The translations under genes were made by a program, and so were the position numbers. This document shows, piece by piece, positions 17,579-26,565 of a DNA stretch of 64,000 nt. The first letter of the stretch is position 1, and every line of letters begins with the position of its first letter. The stretch comes from an uncultured Fodinibius sp. (GTDB lineage Bacteria; Bacteroidota; Rhodothermia; Balneolales; Balneolaceae): NCBI GenBank assembly GCA_913057775.1, contig CAJXOG010000001.1, positions 434,001 to 498,000 on the forward strand, in the 5' to 3' direction. The notes under the pieces are model-generated. The model saw nothing but the letters and a program-made list of their open reading frames with translations, was not told the DNA's origin and searched no databases.

Positions 17579-18499
17579 ATGGCTGTAATAGAAGTAAAGA
17601 ACATTTCAAAATCGTTTGGCGATACACGAGCCGTTGATAATGTGAGTTTTGAAATTCCAAAGGGCCGCATTTTTGGCTTGCTCGGTCCAAATGGCGCCGG
17701 CAAGACAACGGCTATCCGTATTATCAACCACATACTCATTGCCGACAGTGGTACAGTAACTATTAACGGCTATCCCGTAAGTTCAAAGACGCAAAGCATG
17801 ATTGGCTACATGCCCGAAGAGCGCGGGCTATACAAAAAAATGAGAGTGGGTGAACAGCTCATCTACCTTGCACAACTCAAGGGACTATCATACGAGGAAT
17901 CTAAAAAGAAAATCCGCTACTGGCTGGATCGTTTTGAAGCGGCTGCCTGGTTCGATAAAAAGGTCGGGGAACTCTCCAAAGGAATGTCTCAAAAAATTCA
18001 GTTCATCGCTACCATTGCGCATAATCCCGATATCTATATCTTCGATGAACCGTTTAGCGGCCTCGATCCCATTAACAGCGAAATGCTTAAAGAGATTGTC
18101 ATCGAACTGCGCGACAATGGTAATACCATTTTATTTTCAACGCACCGCATGGAACAAGTCGAACAGATGTGTGATGATATCTGCCTTTTTAATAATGGAA
18201 AGGCCGTACTGAATGGAAAACTACGCGAGATAAAGCAGCGCTATGGCAAAAACACTATCAATATTGAGTTTGAAGGTGACGATGCTTTTCTCGATGAACT
18301 ACAAGATGTGCGCATCAACAATCGATCAGCTAATTACGCCGAAATTCGAGTACTCAACGGGCAATCCATGCAGGAGATCCTCAAGAAAGCCATGAATCAC
18401 GCCGAAATTTATAAATTTGAGCGCGTCGAACCTTCCCTTACCGAAATCTTTATCTCCACCGTTGGCGAAGATAATATTAACCCAAAAGAATTGAGCTAA
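17579..18499 (+). CDS. ABC transporter ATP-binding protein (NatA-like, DUF4162 C-terminus)
   Basis: 306-residue ATPase. Walker A GPNGAGKTT (36-44), a divergent signature LSKGMSQK (about 137-144), Walker B IYIFDEPFSGLDP (about 157-169) and the H-loop STHRMEQ. The C-terminal 80 residues match the DUF4162 tail common in Na+/drug-type ABC-2 exporters. It is followed after 3 bases by its permease. Probably exports ions, drugs or a peptide; the substrate cannot be read from sequence. Confidence 0.92.
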   Translation: MAVIEVKNISKSFGDTRAVDNVSFEIPKGRIFGLLGPNGAGKTTAIRIINHILIADSGTVTINGYPVSSKTQSMIGYMPEERGLYKKMRVGEQLIYLAQLKGLSYEESKKKIRYWLDRFEAAAWFDKKVGELSKGMSQKIQFIATIAHNPDIYIFDEPFSGLDPINSEMLKEIVIELRDNGNTILFSTHRMEQVEQMCDDICLFNNGKAVLNGKLREIKQRYGKNTINIEFEGDDAFLDELQDVRINNRSANYAEIRVLNGQSMQEILKKAMNHAEIYKFERVEPSLTEIFISTVGEDNINPKELS

Positions 18500-18502
18500 T
18501 TC

Positions 18503-19807
18503 ATGAGTTTGCGTCAGATTTTACTCGTACTCAAGCGGGAATATATAACCCGTATACGTTCTAAAGCCTTTATCCTTGCTACTCTTTTAATTCCATTGGG
18601 GATGGTCGTCTTTTTTGGAATTGTAGTGGGCATTTCACTGTGGGATTCCGATACCGAGCAGACCATCGGTATAGCTGATAGAACTGAAGTGCTTTATCCG
18701 CGCCTGCAAGAAATCGCTTCCGAACGCTATCAAAACTTATCTGATCTTGCCGAAGATTCTTTACAGGCATTAGTCCAAGGCGAAGAAATCGATGGATTTA
18801 TCGTTCTTGAAGAAACTCATATAGAAGGACAAAAAGATCCGGAATATATTTCAAGTGGCAGTGGCGGTCTCAAACTGCAAAATACCTTGCGTACTGATTT
18901 GCGGGAAGTTATTCGTAATGAGCGGCTTGCTCGGGCCGACGTATCTGAAGATGTTCAAAAAATTTATGAGAGTGATATCACCTTAACGACAACAAAGCTC
19001 ACCGAATCAGGCGAAGAAACCGAAGACGATACCGGCTTTTTAACCATTGTTGGTTTTATTATGGGAGCTATTATTTTTGGTGCCATTTCAGGATACGGCG
19101 GTCTTATTACACGAAGCGTAATAGAAGAAAAAACCAATCGAATTATTGAAGTGATTGCCTCATCAGTAAAACCTATCGAACTGCTTTTTGGAAAATTGGC
19201 AGGAATAGGAGCTTTGGCTCTTACTCAAATGACTTTTTGGATAGCTTCTCTGCTTGGATTTGCCGCAGCAGCGGGACCGTTGGCGGGAATATTTCTCTCC
19301 GAGCAGATGTCAAATATGCCCGAAACAGCCCAAACGGCACAAGCCCCACAAGGTATTGACCCCGAAATGTTTTCAATTCCCGCTATTGAAACCTCACTGA
19401 TTATCTACTTTGCTATCTTTTTTATCCTCGGATATCTGATTTACGCTTCCATTTTTGCGGCTATCGGCTCGGCCGTAGATTCTGAGGCCGATACCCAGCA
19501 ATATGTCCTTCCTGTTATGGTTCCTATTTTTGTGGCCTATATCATCATGTTCCAAACAATGAACAATCCCGATGGCACGCTTTCAGTCATTGGCTCACTG
19601 ATACCCTTCTGCACGCCCATTGTTATGATTACTCGTATTGCCATTACCGATGTTCCCTTTTGGCAAATCTCTCTCTCAATTTTGTTGATGATCGGTACCT
19701 TTTTAGGAACGATGTGGCTGAGTGCTAAAATCTACAGCGTGGGGATACTCAGTTATGGTAAGAGTACCAACTGGAAAGAGCTCATGAAATGGGTTCGTCA
19801 GGGGTAA
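18503..19807 (+). CDS. ABC-2 type permease (NatB-like)
   Basis: 434-residue membrane subunit. First helix at about 22-45, then an extracytoplasmic domain of about 130 residues, then a cluster of five helices from about residue 180 to the C-terminus. The G-x-I-T-R-S-V-I-E-E-K-T-N-R-I-I-E-V motif at about 200-220 is characteristic of NatB/ABC2_membrane_3 permeases. Paired with the upstream ATPase (3-base spacing), forming a two-gene exporter. Confidence 0.9.
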   Translation: MSLRQILLVLKREYITRIRSKAFILATLLIPLGMVVFFGIVVGISLWDSDTEQTIGIADRTEVLYPRLQEIASERYQNLSDLAEDSLQALVQGEEIDGFIVLEETHIEGQKDPEYISSGSGGLKLQNTLRTDLREVIRNERLARADVSEDVQKIYESDITLTTTKLTESGEETEDDTGFLTIVGFIMGAIIFGAISGYGGLITRSVIEEKTNRIIEVIASSVKPIELLFGKLAGIGALALTQMTFWIASLLGFAAAAGPLAGIFLSEQMSNMPETAQTAQAPQGIDPEMFSIPAIETSLIIYFAIFFILGYLIYASIFAAIGSAVDSEADTQQYVLPVMVPIFVAYIIMFQTMNNPDGTLSVIGSLIPFCTPIVMITRIAITDVPFWQISLSILLMIGTFLGTMWLSAKIYSVGILSYGKSTNWKELMKWVRQG

Positions 19808-19876
19808 ATTTAGGATTGCATAAATCATAGAGCATATTTACTAAAAGTTGGACAGATTTTTTATCACTTCCACACC

Positions 19877-22213
19877 TTATAAGATATCCTGTATTTTCTG
19901 ATGAACGCGAGCATCATACTCATCCTGCCTGTAATCCAACAGAAACCCTTGTATTTCGTCATTTACATTCTGCTCCATTCCCCGTACAACCAAGAACCTA
20001 ATCCGCGGATCTGCCTCTTCAAGTAACTCCTGCCCACGAGTCAACCAGTTAGACGCCGCATGGTCATGCTGAATTAAAACCTGCAGCGCTGCACTCCGGA
20101 TATCATAGGAATACTGACTTTCTGTAAACAAATTCGCCTGCTCAACGGCATCTTCAATTTGCCCCATGTTGGCCAGCTGTTTAATACTAAATATAGACCG
20201 GCGCCCCACAGTATCTGACTGAACAACAGATTCTACAAATCCACTGAATGATTCCTCAGCCATCACCACCGTCAATACTTGGGTAGCTTTTTTAAATAAG
20301 GGCAGTTCATCAGCTCGTTGTGCCACCGCCTGTACCGTATTAACGACTGTACTGTTCTGAGGATAATTTTGCAGTGCCATTAATCCCGCTTCACGAATAA
20401 CTTGATGATCACTCTTCAATGCATCCAAAAATACTTGCTCAGTACCGGATGCCCCTTCCGTAATATCCGCCATTGAAAGCAGCAGTCCTGCCTCTACTTC
20501 GGGCTCCAGATCTTGCTTCATAAAATCCTGAATAGCCAACTGCAGATCTGGATTATCGCTGTGATATCCCAGTTTTCGGGCGGCTTTTGCACGTTCCTCG
20601 ACCGTTTCTCCATTCCGAAGATCATCGATCAAAAATGACGACGGTTTAAACTCGTCGAGTTTCAGTGTCGGATAATCTTTATAGGATAATTGCAGGTTAT
20701 TAATCGTCGGCTGTACCTGCAGTACAATGGAATCCTCCTTACCGGTAAACGTTACTTCTGAGGTATCTACTTCTCCCGGATATACCGCATACGCTTCTAT
20801 CGTAGTAAGTTCGCCAAAATAACCCTGCGTAGCCTCAAATCGCAGTTTAAGCGTTCCATCTGCTTCATTGAAATCATAATAAACGTCATAGGCTACCGAA
20901 TCTGTTTGGGATGATGATTCTGCAGCATCAGAAGAAAATTGCGGATGGTCAAATAACGGTTGGCCAATATGATCGTACCAAAAATTCGCATATTCTTCCC
21001 AGCTTATTACCCCTCCAAGATCCAGCATCTCAGATAACGAATCTCGCATAAATGCTTTTATGGATCCACTTTGCCACTCACCAATACCCTTTTGCCAGCT
21101 ATTCCAGCGCTCTGATCCAAATTGTGAATATAACGAATACTCAAATTCCTTGGGGTAATCTTTACTACTCAATGTGCTATCACCTGCCATCAACTCCCGA
21201 AGCAACAACGTCTGACTCAACGTAATAGCATCGGCCTGGCTCCACTGCCGCTCACGCTGCTGCACCCCAAACCACTGGCCAATTATGCCGCGCATCAATT
21301 GGGTATTCAAATCTCCACGGTTCTTGTACACAAATACCGTTGATGCACCCCACGATTTTGTCTCTCCGTTGTGATCTTCCAGCACCACCACCTGCAGCTG
21401 CTCAAAAGGATATTCAAGCTGTAGCTTCTCCTCTACCGATCCCAGATAATCTTGCGCACTCTGTAGTAATGCTTGCTGATTAATCTCACTATCCAGTGGC
21501 TTTTCAACCGCCAAATTTATTTTCTTTTCCCTGTAACTGGTCGATTTACTCTTAAAACCTCCGATTGCAAATGCCAAACTCGAAGCCGGCACCTCTTTTT
21601 CTGATGCAAACTGATAACGCATGGCATCCACCGAAAGCACCTCTTCACCTACTTTTGCTCCGGTAGCCCAAACCTGTACACCTGACGGGGCGGAAATATT
21701 AAATTTTGTTTTCAACGTTACCTGCGGATGATCTACAATGGGAACCCAATGGCGTTGTGCCCTTGGCAGCTGAGAACTCCACATCGTTTGATTACGATTT
21801 TGTAGTACGCCAAACTGCGGACGTCCCGAATACCGAATATTTACCTCGTACTGCGATCCTGCTGTGGCTGAATCATCCACAGGGATAAACAGGGAATCAT
21901 TTTGGAGCGAAAAGTCCACCGCTTCTCCATCCACCGAAACATTACTGATATCTAAGTGAGAAGCATACAGCGTCAGCGTATCGGCTCCACTAATATTTGG
22001 CTTAACCTTATATTTCGCTTCTCCATCAATACGCAGGTTTTGAGGTTGAACACCCAAGTTTAGCTCTAAATAGACGAAGTCGAAATCCAATTTTGGATAA
22101 GGTTCATGATCAAAGGACTGAGCCTTTAAATCAGATACCGATAGCATCATAAGAACCATAACACCAGCTAAAAAGAGAGCACGGGGAAGGGAATCAATAC
22201 GATTTTTACGCAT
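19877..22213 (-). CDS. Exported M1-aminopeptidase-like pseudoenzyme with HEAT-like repeats
   Basis: 778 residues from ATG 22213; a TTG 12 bases upstream is in frame but less likely. There is a signal peptide, then an M1-type beta-sandwich N-domain and a gluzincin-like domain with the F-A-I-G-G-F landmark. The active site is gone: where M1 enzymes have H-E-x-x-H-Q-W-F-G this protein has R-G-I-I-G-Q-W-F-G (about 308-316), and the G-A/G-M-E-N loop reads S-W-G-A-S-T. The C-terminal 240 residues look like HEAT/armadillo helical repeats, as in the C-domain of M1 enzymes. Loss of zinc ligands and catalytic Glu is seen directly. A binding or scaffold role in the periplasm is inferred. Confidence 0.82.
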   Translation of the reverse strand: MRKNRIDSLPRALFLAGVMVLMMLSVSDLKAQSFDHEPYPKLDFDFVYLELNLGVQPQNLRIDGEAKYKVKPNISGADTLTLYASHLDISNVSVDGEAVDFSLQNDSLFIPVDDSATAGSQYEVNIRYSGRPQFGVLQNRNQTMWSSQLPRAQRHWVPIVDHPQVTLKTKFNISAPSGVQVWATGAKVGEEVLSVDAMRYQFASEKEVPASSLAFAIGGFKSKSTSYREKKINLAVEKPLDSEINQQALLQSAQDYLGSVEEKLQLEYPFEQLQVVVLEDHNGETKSWGASTVFVYKNRGDLNTQLMRGIIGQWFGVQQRERQWSQADAITLSQTLLLRELMAGDSTLSSKDYPKEFEYSLYSQFGSERWNSWQKGIGEWQSGSIKAFMRDSLSEMLDLGGVISWEEYANFWYDHIGQPLFDHPQFSSDAAESSSQTDSVAYDVYYDFNEADGTLKLRFEATQGYFGELTTIEAYAVYPGEVDTSEVTFTGKEDSIVLQVQPTINNLQLSYKDYPTLKLDEFKPSSFLIDDLRNGETVEERAKAARKLGYHSDNPDLQLAIQDFMKQDLEPEVEAGLLLSMADITEGASGTEQVFLDALKSDHQVIREAGLMALQNYPQNSTVVNTVQAVAQRADELPLFKKATQVLTVVMAEESFSGFVESVVQSDTVGRRSIFSIKQLANMGQIEDAVEQANLFTESQYSYDIRSAALQVLIQHDHAASNWLTRGQELLEEADPRIRFLVVRGMEQNVNDEIQGFLLDYRQDEYDARVHQKIQDIL

Positions 22214-22415
22214 GAGCAAGATCAAAAAATTAAGTATTTAAAAGTCACTTCTAATTTTTAGTCACAAAATAATGTAACGCGATAATATAAGGAGTCTTAC
22301 ACTTTCCGATAAATCTAAGTGAAGCTTTTTTAATTTGTTCCATCAAACGCAAATGATTCGCCATTCATTTCTGTTAATCTGATGTGCAAAAAGTTTAACA
22401 CTAAAATATTTTCTT

Positions 22416-23429
22416 ATGAGCTCTATGAAAGCAATGCAAGTATCAGAACCGGGTTCGGATTTTGAACTCGTTGAAAAAGACATTCCCACTCCTTCTTCGG
22501 ATGAAGTATTAATTAAGGTTCAAGCCTGCGGTATCTGTCACAGCGATGCCTTTGTGAAAGACGGAACCATGCCGGGTATTGAATATCCGCGCGTTCCGGG
22601 CCACGAAGTGATTGGAATCATTGAATCAGTCGGTAATAATATGTCGGAATGGAATGAAGGGCAGCGCGTAGGCGTAGGCTGGCACGGCGGACATTGCCAC
22701 GATTGCGAAGCATGCCGCAAGGGCGATTTCATCAATTGTGAGAATGCCCGGGTAACAGGACTCAGCTTTGACGGCGGCTATGCTGAGTATATGACAGCTC
22801 CGCAAAATGCACTTGCCGATGTCCCCGAATCGCTGAATTCTTCCGAAGCAGCTCCCCTGCTTTGTGCCGGTATTACCACTTTTAACGCGCTACGTAATAG
22901 CGACCTTAATCCCGGTGATCTGGTAGCTGTTCAAGGTATTGGCGGACTTGGCCACCTGGGCGTACAGTATGCACATAAGTTCGGATGTGAAGTTGTAGCG
23001 CTGTCCCGTGGCACCGATAAACGTGAACTAGCTTATGGATTAGGCGCCGATCACTTTATTGATACCGAAGCCACCGATGCCGCCGAAAAACTGCAAAAGC
23101 TCGGCGGTGCAAAAGTCATACTGGCGACCGCTCCCAACAGTAATGCCATTTCGTCTGTTATTGATGGACTCGGTACTGACGGTACGCTGATGATTGTAGC
23201 TGCTACACCGGAACCAGTCGAAGTGAGTCCCTTTCAATTAATTATGGGACGTAAATCTATTCGCGGATGGCCCAGCGGTACGGCAAAAGATTCAGAAGAT
23301 ACCCTTGACTTTAGTGCATTAACAGATATCACGCCTACTATCGAAACCTATCCCCTTGAGGAAGCAAATGAAGCCTACGATCGAATGATCAATAATGAGG
23401 CTCGATTTCGCGTAGTATTAGAGATCTGA
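22416..23429 (+). CDS. Zinc-dependent alcohol dehydrogenase
   Basis: 337-residue medium-chain dehydrogenase. Catalytic zinc ligands are in GICHSD (C41) and PGHE (H63/E64). A structural zinc lobe is marked by C94, C97, C100 and C108. The nucleotide fold has G-I-G-G-L-G-H-L-G at about 174-182, and the S-R-G segment after the second strand hints at NADP(H) preference. Resembles AdhA/AdhT-type enzymes acting on primary alcohols and aldehydes; exact substrate unknown. Monocistronic, followed by a strong terminator. Confidence 0.92.
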   Translation: MSSMKAMQVSEPGSDFELVEKDIPTPSSDEVLIKVQACGICHSDAFVKDGTMPGIEYPRVPGHEVIGIIESVGNNMSEWNEGQRVGVGWHGGHCHDCEACRKGDFINCENARVTGLSFDGGYAEYMTAPQNALADVPESLNSSEAAPLLCAGITTFNALRNSDLNPGDLVAVQGIGGLGHLGVQYAHKFGCEVVALSRGTDKRELAYGLGADHFIDTEATDAAEKLQKLGGAKVILATAPNSNAISSVIDGLGTDGTLMIVAATPEPVEVSPFQLIMGRKSIRGWPSGTAKDSEDTLDFSALTDITPTIETYPLEEANEAYDRMINNEARFRVVLEI

Positions 23430-23471
23430 TAAATTGTATTACTCGGGAGTACAACTCCTTCGCAACTTTGG

Positions 23472-23502
23472 GGTCGCAATGTTTTGCATTGCGACCTTTT
23501 TT
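23472..23502 (+). terminator. Intrinsic terminator after the alcohol dehydrogenase gene
   Basis: Perfect 10-bp stem (23472-23481 with 23487-23496), 5-base loop, then six T residues. It reaches the stop codon of the convergent hisN-like gene. Confidence 0.88.
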
Positions 23503-24277
23503 ATTGATTACTTTTGAATACTTCTAAAACTTCTGGCAACAATTCTCGGCTGCAAGAAAAGCCATTTCCCGATTCGATGGTTTCATTGCCTTCAGTATCA
23601 CAAAAAGTACCTCCCGATTCCTGAAGTACGGTTAACAGCGGTGCCGCATCCCATATATTCAATACCGGATCAAACATTAGGTCCGCCCTTCCCGTAGCCA
23701 CAAGCATGTGTCCGTATGCATCACCCCAAGTACGGTGAATGCGCGTTTTTTCGACCAGAGCATCAAACGCATCCCCATAGCCAAACTCGGCCGAATTATA
23801 GACATCCGTACTCATAAAGCTAGCTTCGGATAAATCATCGCAAGAACGTACCCTGCACGACTTGCCATTAAGGCGCGCCCCCTTTCCTTTGGCCGCATCA
23901 CAGAATTCATCCAGCGCCGGAGCGTAGATAATACCAATCACCGGTTTTCTATCTACCACCATTCCAATAAGCGTGGTGTATAGCGGTACCCCGTGAATAA
24001 ACGACTTCGTGCCATCGATAGGATCCAAAATCCACTGAACGCTGCTCTCGGGGTTGCGATCCTCGTATTCCTCTCCTACAATGCCATGCTCGGGAAAACG
24101 GCTTATGATCTCCTCCCGCATAACCGTTTCCGCCTCCCGATCAGCAACTGTTACCGGAGAATTATCAGACTTACGCTCCACGTCAAATGATTTATTAAAA
24201 TAATTGAGCGTATGATCACCGCCCTTTTTTGCAATTTCAATGGCAGCCTCATGAACACTATTCAAATCAAAATTCAT
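23501..24277 (-). CDS. hisN: Inositol monophosphatase family; probable histidinol-phosphatase
   Basis: 258-residue Mg2+-dependent phosphatase. Metal-binding motifs are seen: GEEYE (about 68-72), the core WILDPIDGTKSF (about 82-93) and W-D-A-A-P (about 210-214). The sequence around the core, with I-H-G-V-P-L-Y-T-T-L-I-G-M, is close to HisN-type histidinol-phosphatases rather than CysQ or SuhB, but substrate assignment within this superfamily is uncertain. No other his gene is nearby. Confidence 0.82.
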   Translation of the reverse strand: MNFDLNSVHEAAIEIAKKGGDHTLNYFNKSFDVERKSDNSPVTVADREAETVMREEIISRFPEHGIVGEEYEDRNPESSVQWILDPIDGTKSFIHGVPLYTTLIGMVVDRKPVIGIIYAPALDEFCDAAKGKGARLNGKSCRVRSCDDLSEASFMSTDVYNSAEFGYGDAFDALVEKTRIHRTWGDAYGHMLVATGRADLMFDPVLNIWDAAPLLTVLQESGGTFCDTEGNETIESGNGFSCSRELLPEVLEVFKSNQ

Positions 24278-24390
24278 GTGTACTTATAGTCTTAGTGTGG
24301 TTATTTTCAGCAAGTCAAATATAGGACTCTGAATTCAAGATTCAGAATCCTTAAGATTCAAATTTAGTGTTAAGCTTTTATTCTCATTAC

Positions 24391-26565
24391 ATGACTGATT
24401 CACAGATTTTTAGCAGTATTGCGCAGGAATTGAATTTCAACTCGAAGCAGGTTAAAAGCGTCGCTGACTTTTTGGATAGCGGGGCCACCGTTCCCTTTTT
24501 GGCCCGCTATCGCCAAGAGGCCACCGGTGGACTTGATGAAGAGGATATCCGGAATGTGCGCAACAAACTGGAGTTCCATCGTACGCTCGACGATCGCAAG
24601 CAGACGATCCTCAAAACCATCGATGAGCAAGATAAACTGACCGACGAGCTTGAGAAAAAGATTAAGTCGTGCACCGACCTGAATTCGCTGGAGGATCTCT
24701 ACCTGCCATACAAACCAAAACGCCGTACCAAGGGCGATATGGCCAAGGAGAAAGGTCTGGAGCCGCTGGCCGAGCTTATCTGGGCGCAGGAGATTGAGCA
24801 AGGCGATCCCATGGAGCCCGCGGCCAAATTTGTGGATGAAGAGCAGGAAGTCGAATCTGCCGAAGAAGCCATGGACGGGGCCCTTGATATTGTTGCCGAA
24901 TGGATTAACGAGTCGGCCGATGTGCGCGAAAAGCTACGCGAGATCTTTCAGGAGCATGCCGTAATTAAGACCGAGAAAAATCCCGCTGTGGAAGAGCGCA
25001 CAAACTTTGAAGATTACTACGAATTTTCACAGAAGGCTAAGAATCTAAAACCGTATCAAATTCTTGCCATCAACCGAGGGGAACGCGAAAACGTGTTATT
25101 TGTAAATGTAGAGCTGTGGGATGACATCACACTCGAAAACATTGACGATGTGGTCATTAAAAACAATATGAGTATTTTTGTCCCCCATATTCAGGACGCG
25201 ATTGAAGACGCCTATAAACGACTGCTGTTCCCCTCACTTGAACGCGAGCTGCGCAATCAGCTCACCGAAAAAGCTGACCAGCACGCTATCGAAACCTTTG
25301 CTACCAATCTTTCTAATTTACTGATGCAACCACCGCTCGACCATAAAGTGGTTATGGGCATAGACCCCGCCTACCGGAGCGGCTGTAAGGTAGCAGTGGT
25401 GGACGAGACTGGTAAGTACCTCGAAGGAACGACTACCTATCCCACACCGCCACAAAAAAAGGTGGCTGAAGCCGAACAAGTTTTTGACAAACTTATTGAT
25501 AAATACGATGTGAATCTTATTGCGATCGGCAACGGAACCGCGAGTCGGGAAACTGAGCAGATTGTAGCCAACTTCATCCAAAAAAGAAAAGAGAAGCATC
25601 CCGATGAAGAACTCAATTATATGATTGTCAACGAGGCCGGCGCTTCGGTCTATTCAGCATCAAAAGTAGCTGCCGAAGAATTTCCGGAATTGGATGCTCC
25701 TCAGCGGGGCAACATTTCCATCGCCCGGCGGGTTCAAGATCCACTGGCCGAACTCGTGAAAATTGATCCAAAGTCGATTGGCGTGGGATTGTATCAGCAT
25801 GATGTAAATCAAAACCAGCTGGCCCAATCGCTCGATGATGTCGTTGAAAGCTGCGTAAATCAGGTGGGTGTGAACCTAAATACGGCCAGTGCTCCGCTAT
25901 TGTCCCATATTTCCGGTCTAAGCAGTAGAGTGGCCAAACGCATAGTAGAACATCGCGAAACCGAAGGAACGTTCTCAGATCGACAAGAAATCAACGAAAT
26001 TAAAGGAGTTGGAGAGTTTCGCTTCCAGCAGGCGGCCGGATTTATGCGTATTCCCGAATCTAACAATCCACTTGATAACACGGCCATCCACCCGGAAAGC
26101 TATGAGTCCACCGAAAAACTGTGTAATCTTTTCGATATTAATCTGGATAAACTTAATCAGCAAACCGAAGCGATTTCCAATAAGCTAGAAGATATTGACA
26201 AGAGGGAAGTCGCCGAACAGATTGGCGTTGGTGTGCCAACTCTTGAATTGATCATAGAAAATTTACAGAAACCGGGACGCGATCCGCGGGAATCCCTGCC
26301 CAAGCCAGTACTTCGAAATGATATCATGAAGATGGAAGATCTAAGTGAAGGCCAGGTGCTCGAAGGCACCGTTCGCAACGTGGTTGACTTTGGAGCTTTT
26401 GTGGATATTGGAGTTAAGCAAGATGGGCTTTTACACATCTCAGAAATGGCCGATCGCAAGGTCGAAGATCCCCATGATATTGTGGCGGTTGGAGACATCC
26501 TCGAACTCACCATTGTATCGCTCGATCTGGAGCGCGGGCGCATCGGATTATCGCTTTTAGATTAG
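24391..26565 (+). CDS. tex: Tex-family RNA-binding transcription accessory protein
   Basis: 724 residues from ATG 24391; an in-frame GTG at 24367 was rejected as lacking family conservation. N-terminal helical region with the conserved V-P-F-L-A-R-Y-R-x-E-x-T-G-G-L-D-E motif (about 31-48), a YqgF-like RNase H fold starting G-I-D-P-A-Y-R-S-G-C-K-V (about 325-336), helix-hairpin-helix repeats (about 490-560), and a C-terminal S1 domain (about 650-722) with G-x-V-R-N-V-V-D-F-G-A-F-V-D. Tex binds nucleic acid and affects transcription and stress tolerance in several bacteria. Longest uninterrupted housekeeping frame in this part. Confidence 0.95.
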   Translation: MTDSQIFSSIAQELNFNSKQVKSVADFLDSGATVPFLARYRQEATGGLDEEDIRNVRNKLEFHRTLDDRKQTILKTIDEQDKLTDELEKKIKSCTDLNSLEDLYLPYKPKRRTKGDMAKEKGLEPLAELIWAQEIEQGDPMEPAAKFVDEEQEVESAEEAMDGALDIVAEWINESADVREKLREIFQEHAVIKTEKNPAVEERTNFEDYYEFSQKAKNLKPYQILAINRGERENVLFVNVELWDDITLENIDDVVIKNNMSIFVPHIQDAIEDAYKRLLFPSLERELRNQLTEKADQHAIETFATNLSNLLMQPPLDHKVVMGIDPAYRSGCKVAVVDETGKYLEGTTTYPTPPQKKVAEAEQVFDKLIDKYDVNLIAIGNGTASRETEQIVANFIQKRKEKHPDEELNYMIVNEAGASVYSASKVAAEEFPELDAPQRGNISIARRVQDPLAELVKIDPKSIGVGLYQHDVNQNQLAQSLDDVVESCVNQVGVNLNTASAPLLSHISGLSSRVAKRIVEHRETEGTFSDRQEINEIKGVGEFRFQQAAGFMRIPESNNPLDNTAIHPESYESTEKLCNLFDINLDKLNQQTEAISNKLEDIDKREVAEQIGVGVPTLELIIENLQKPGRDPRESLPKPVLRNDIMKMEDLSEGQVLEGTVRNVVDFGAFVDIGVKQDGLLHISEMADRKVEDPHDIVAVGDILELTIVSLDLERGRIGLSLLD

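Noticed and set aside
24324-24350. Hairpin upstream of tex (TCTGAAT/ATTCAGA)
   Set aside because: 7-bp AT-rich stem without a T-run; not a convincing terminator or operator.
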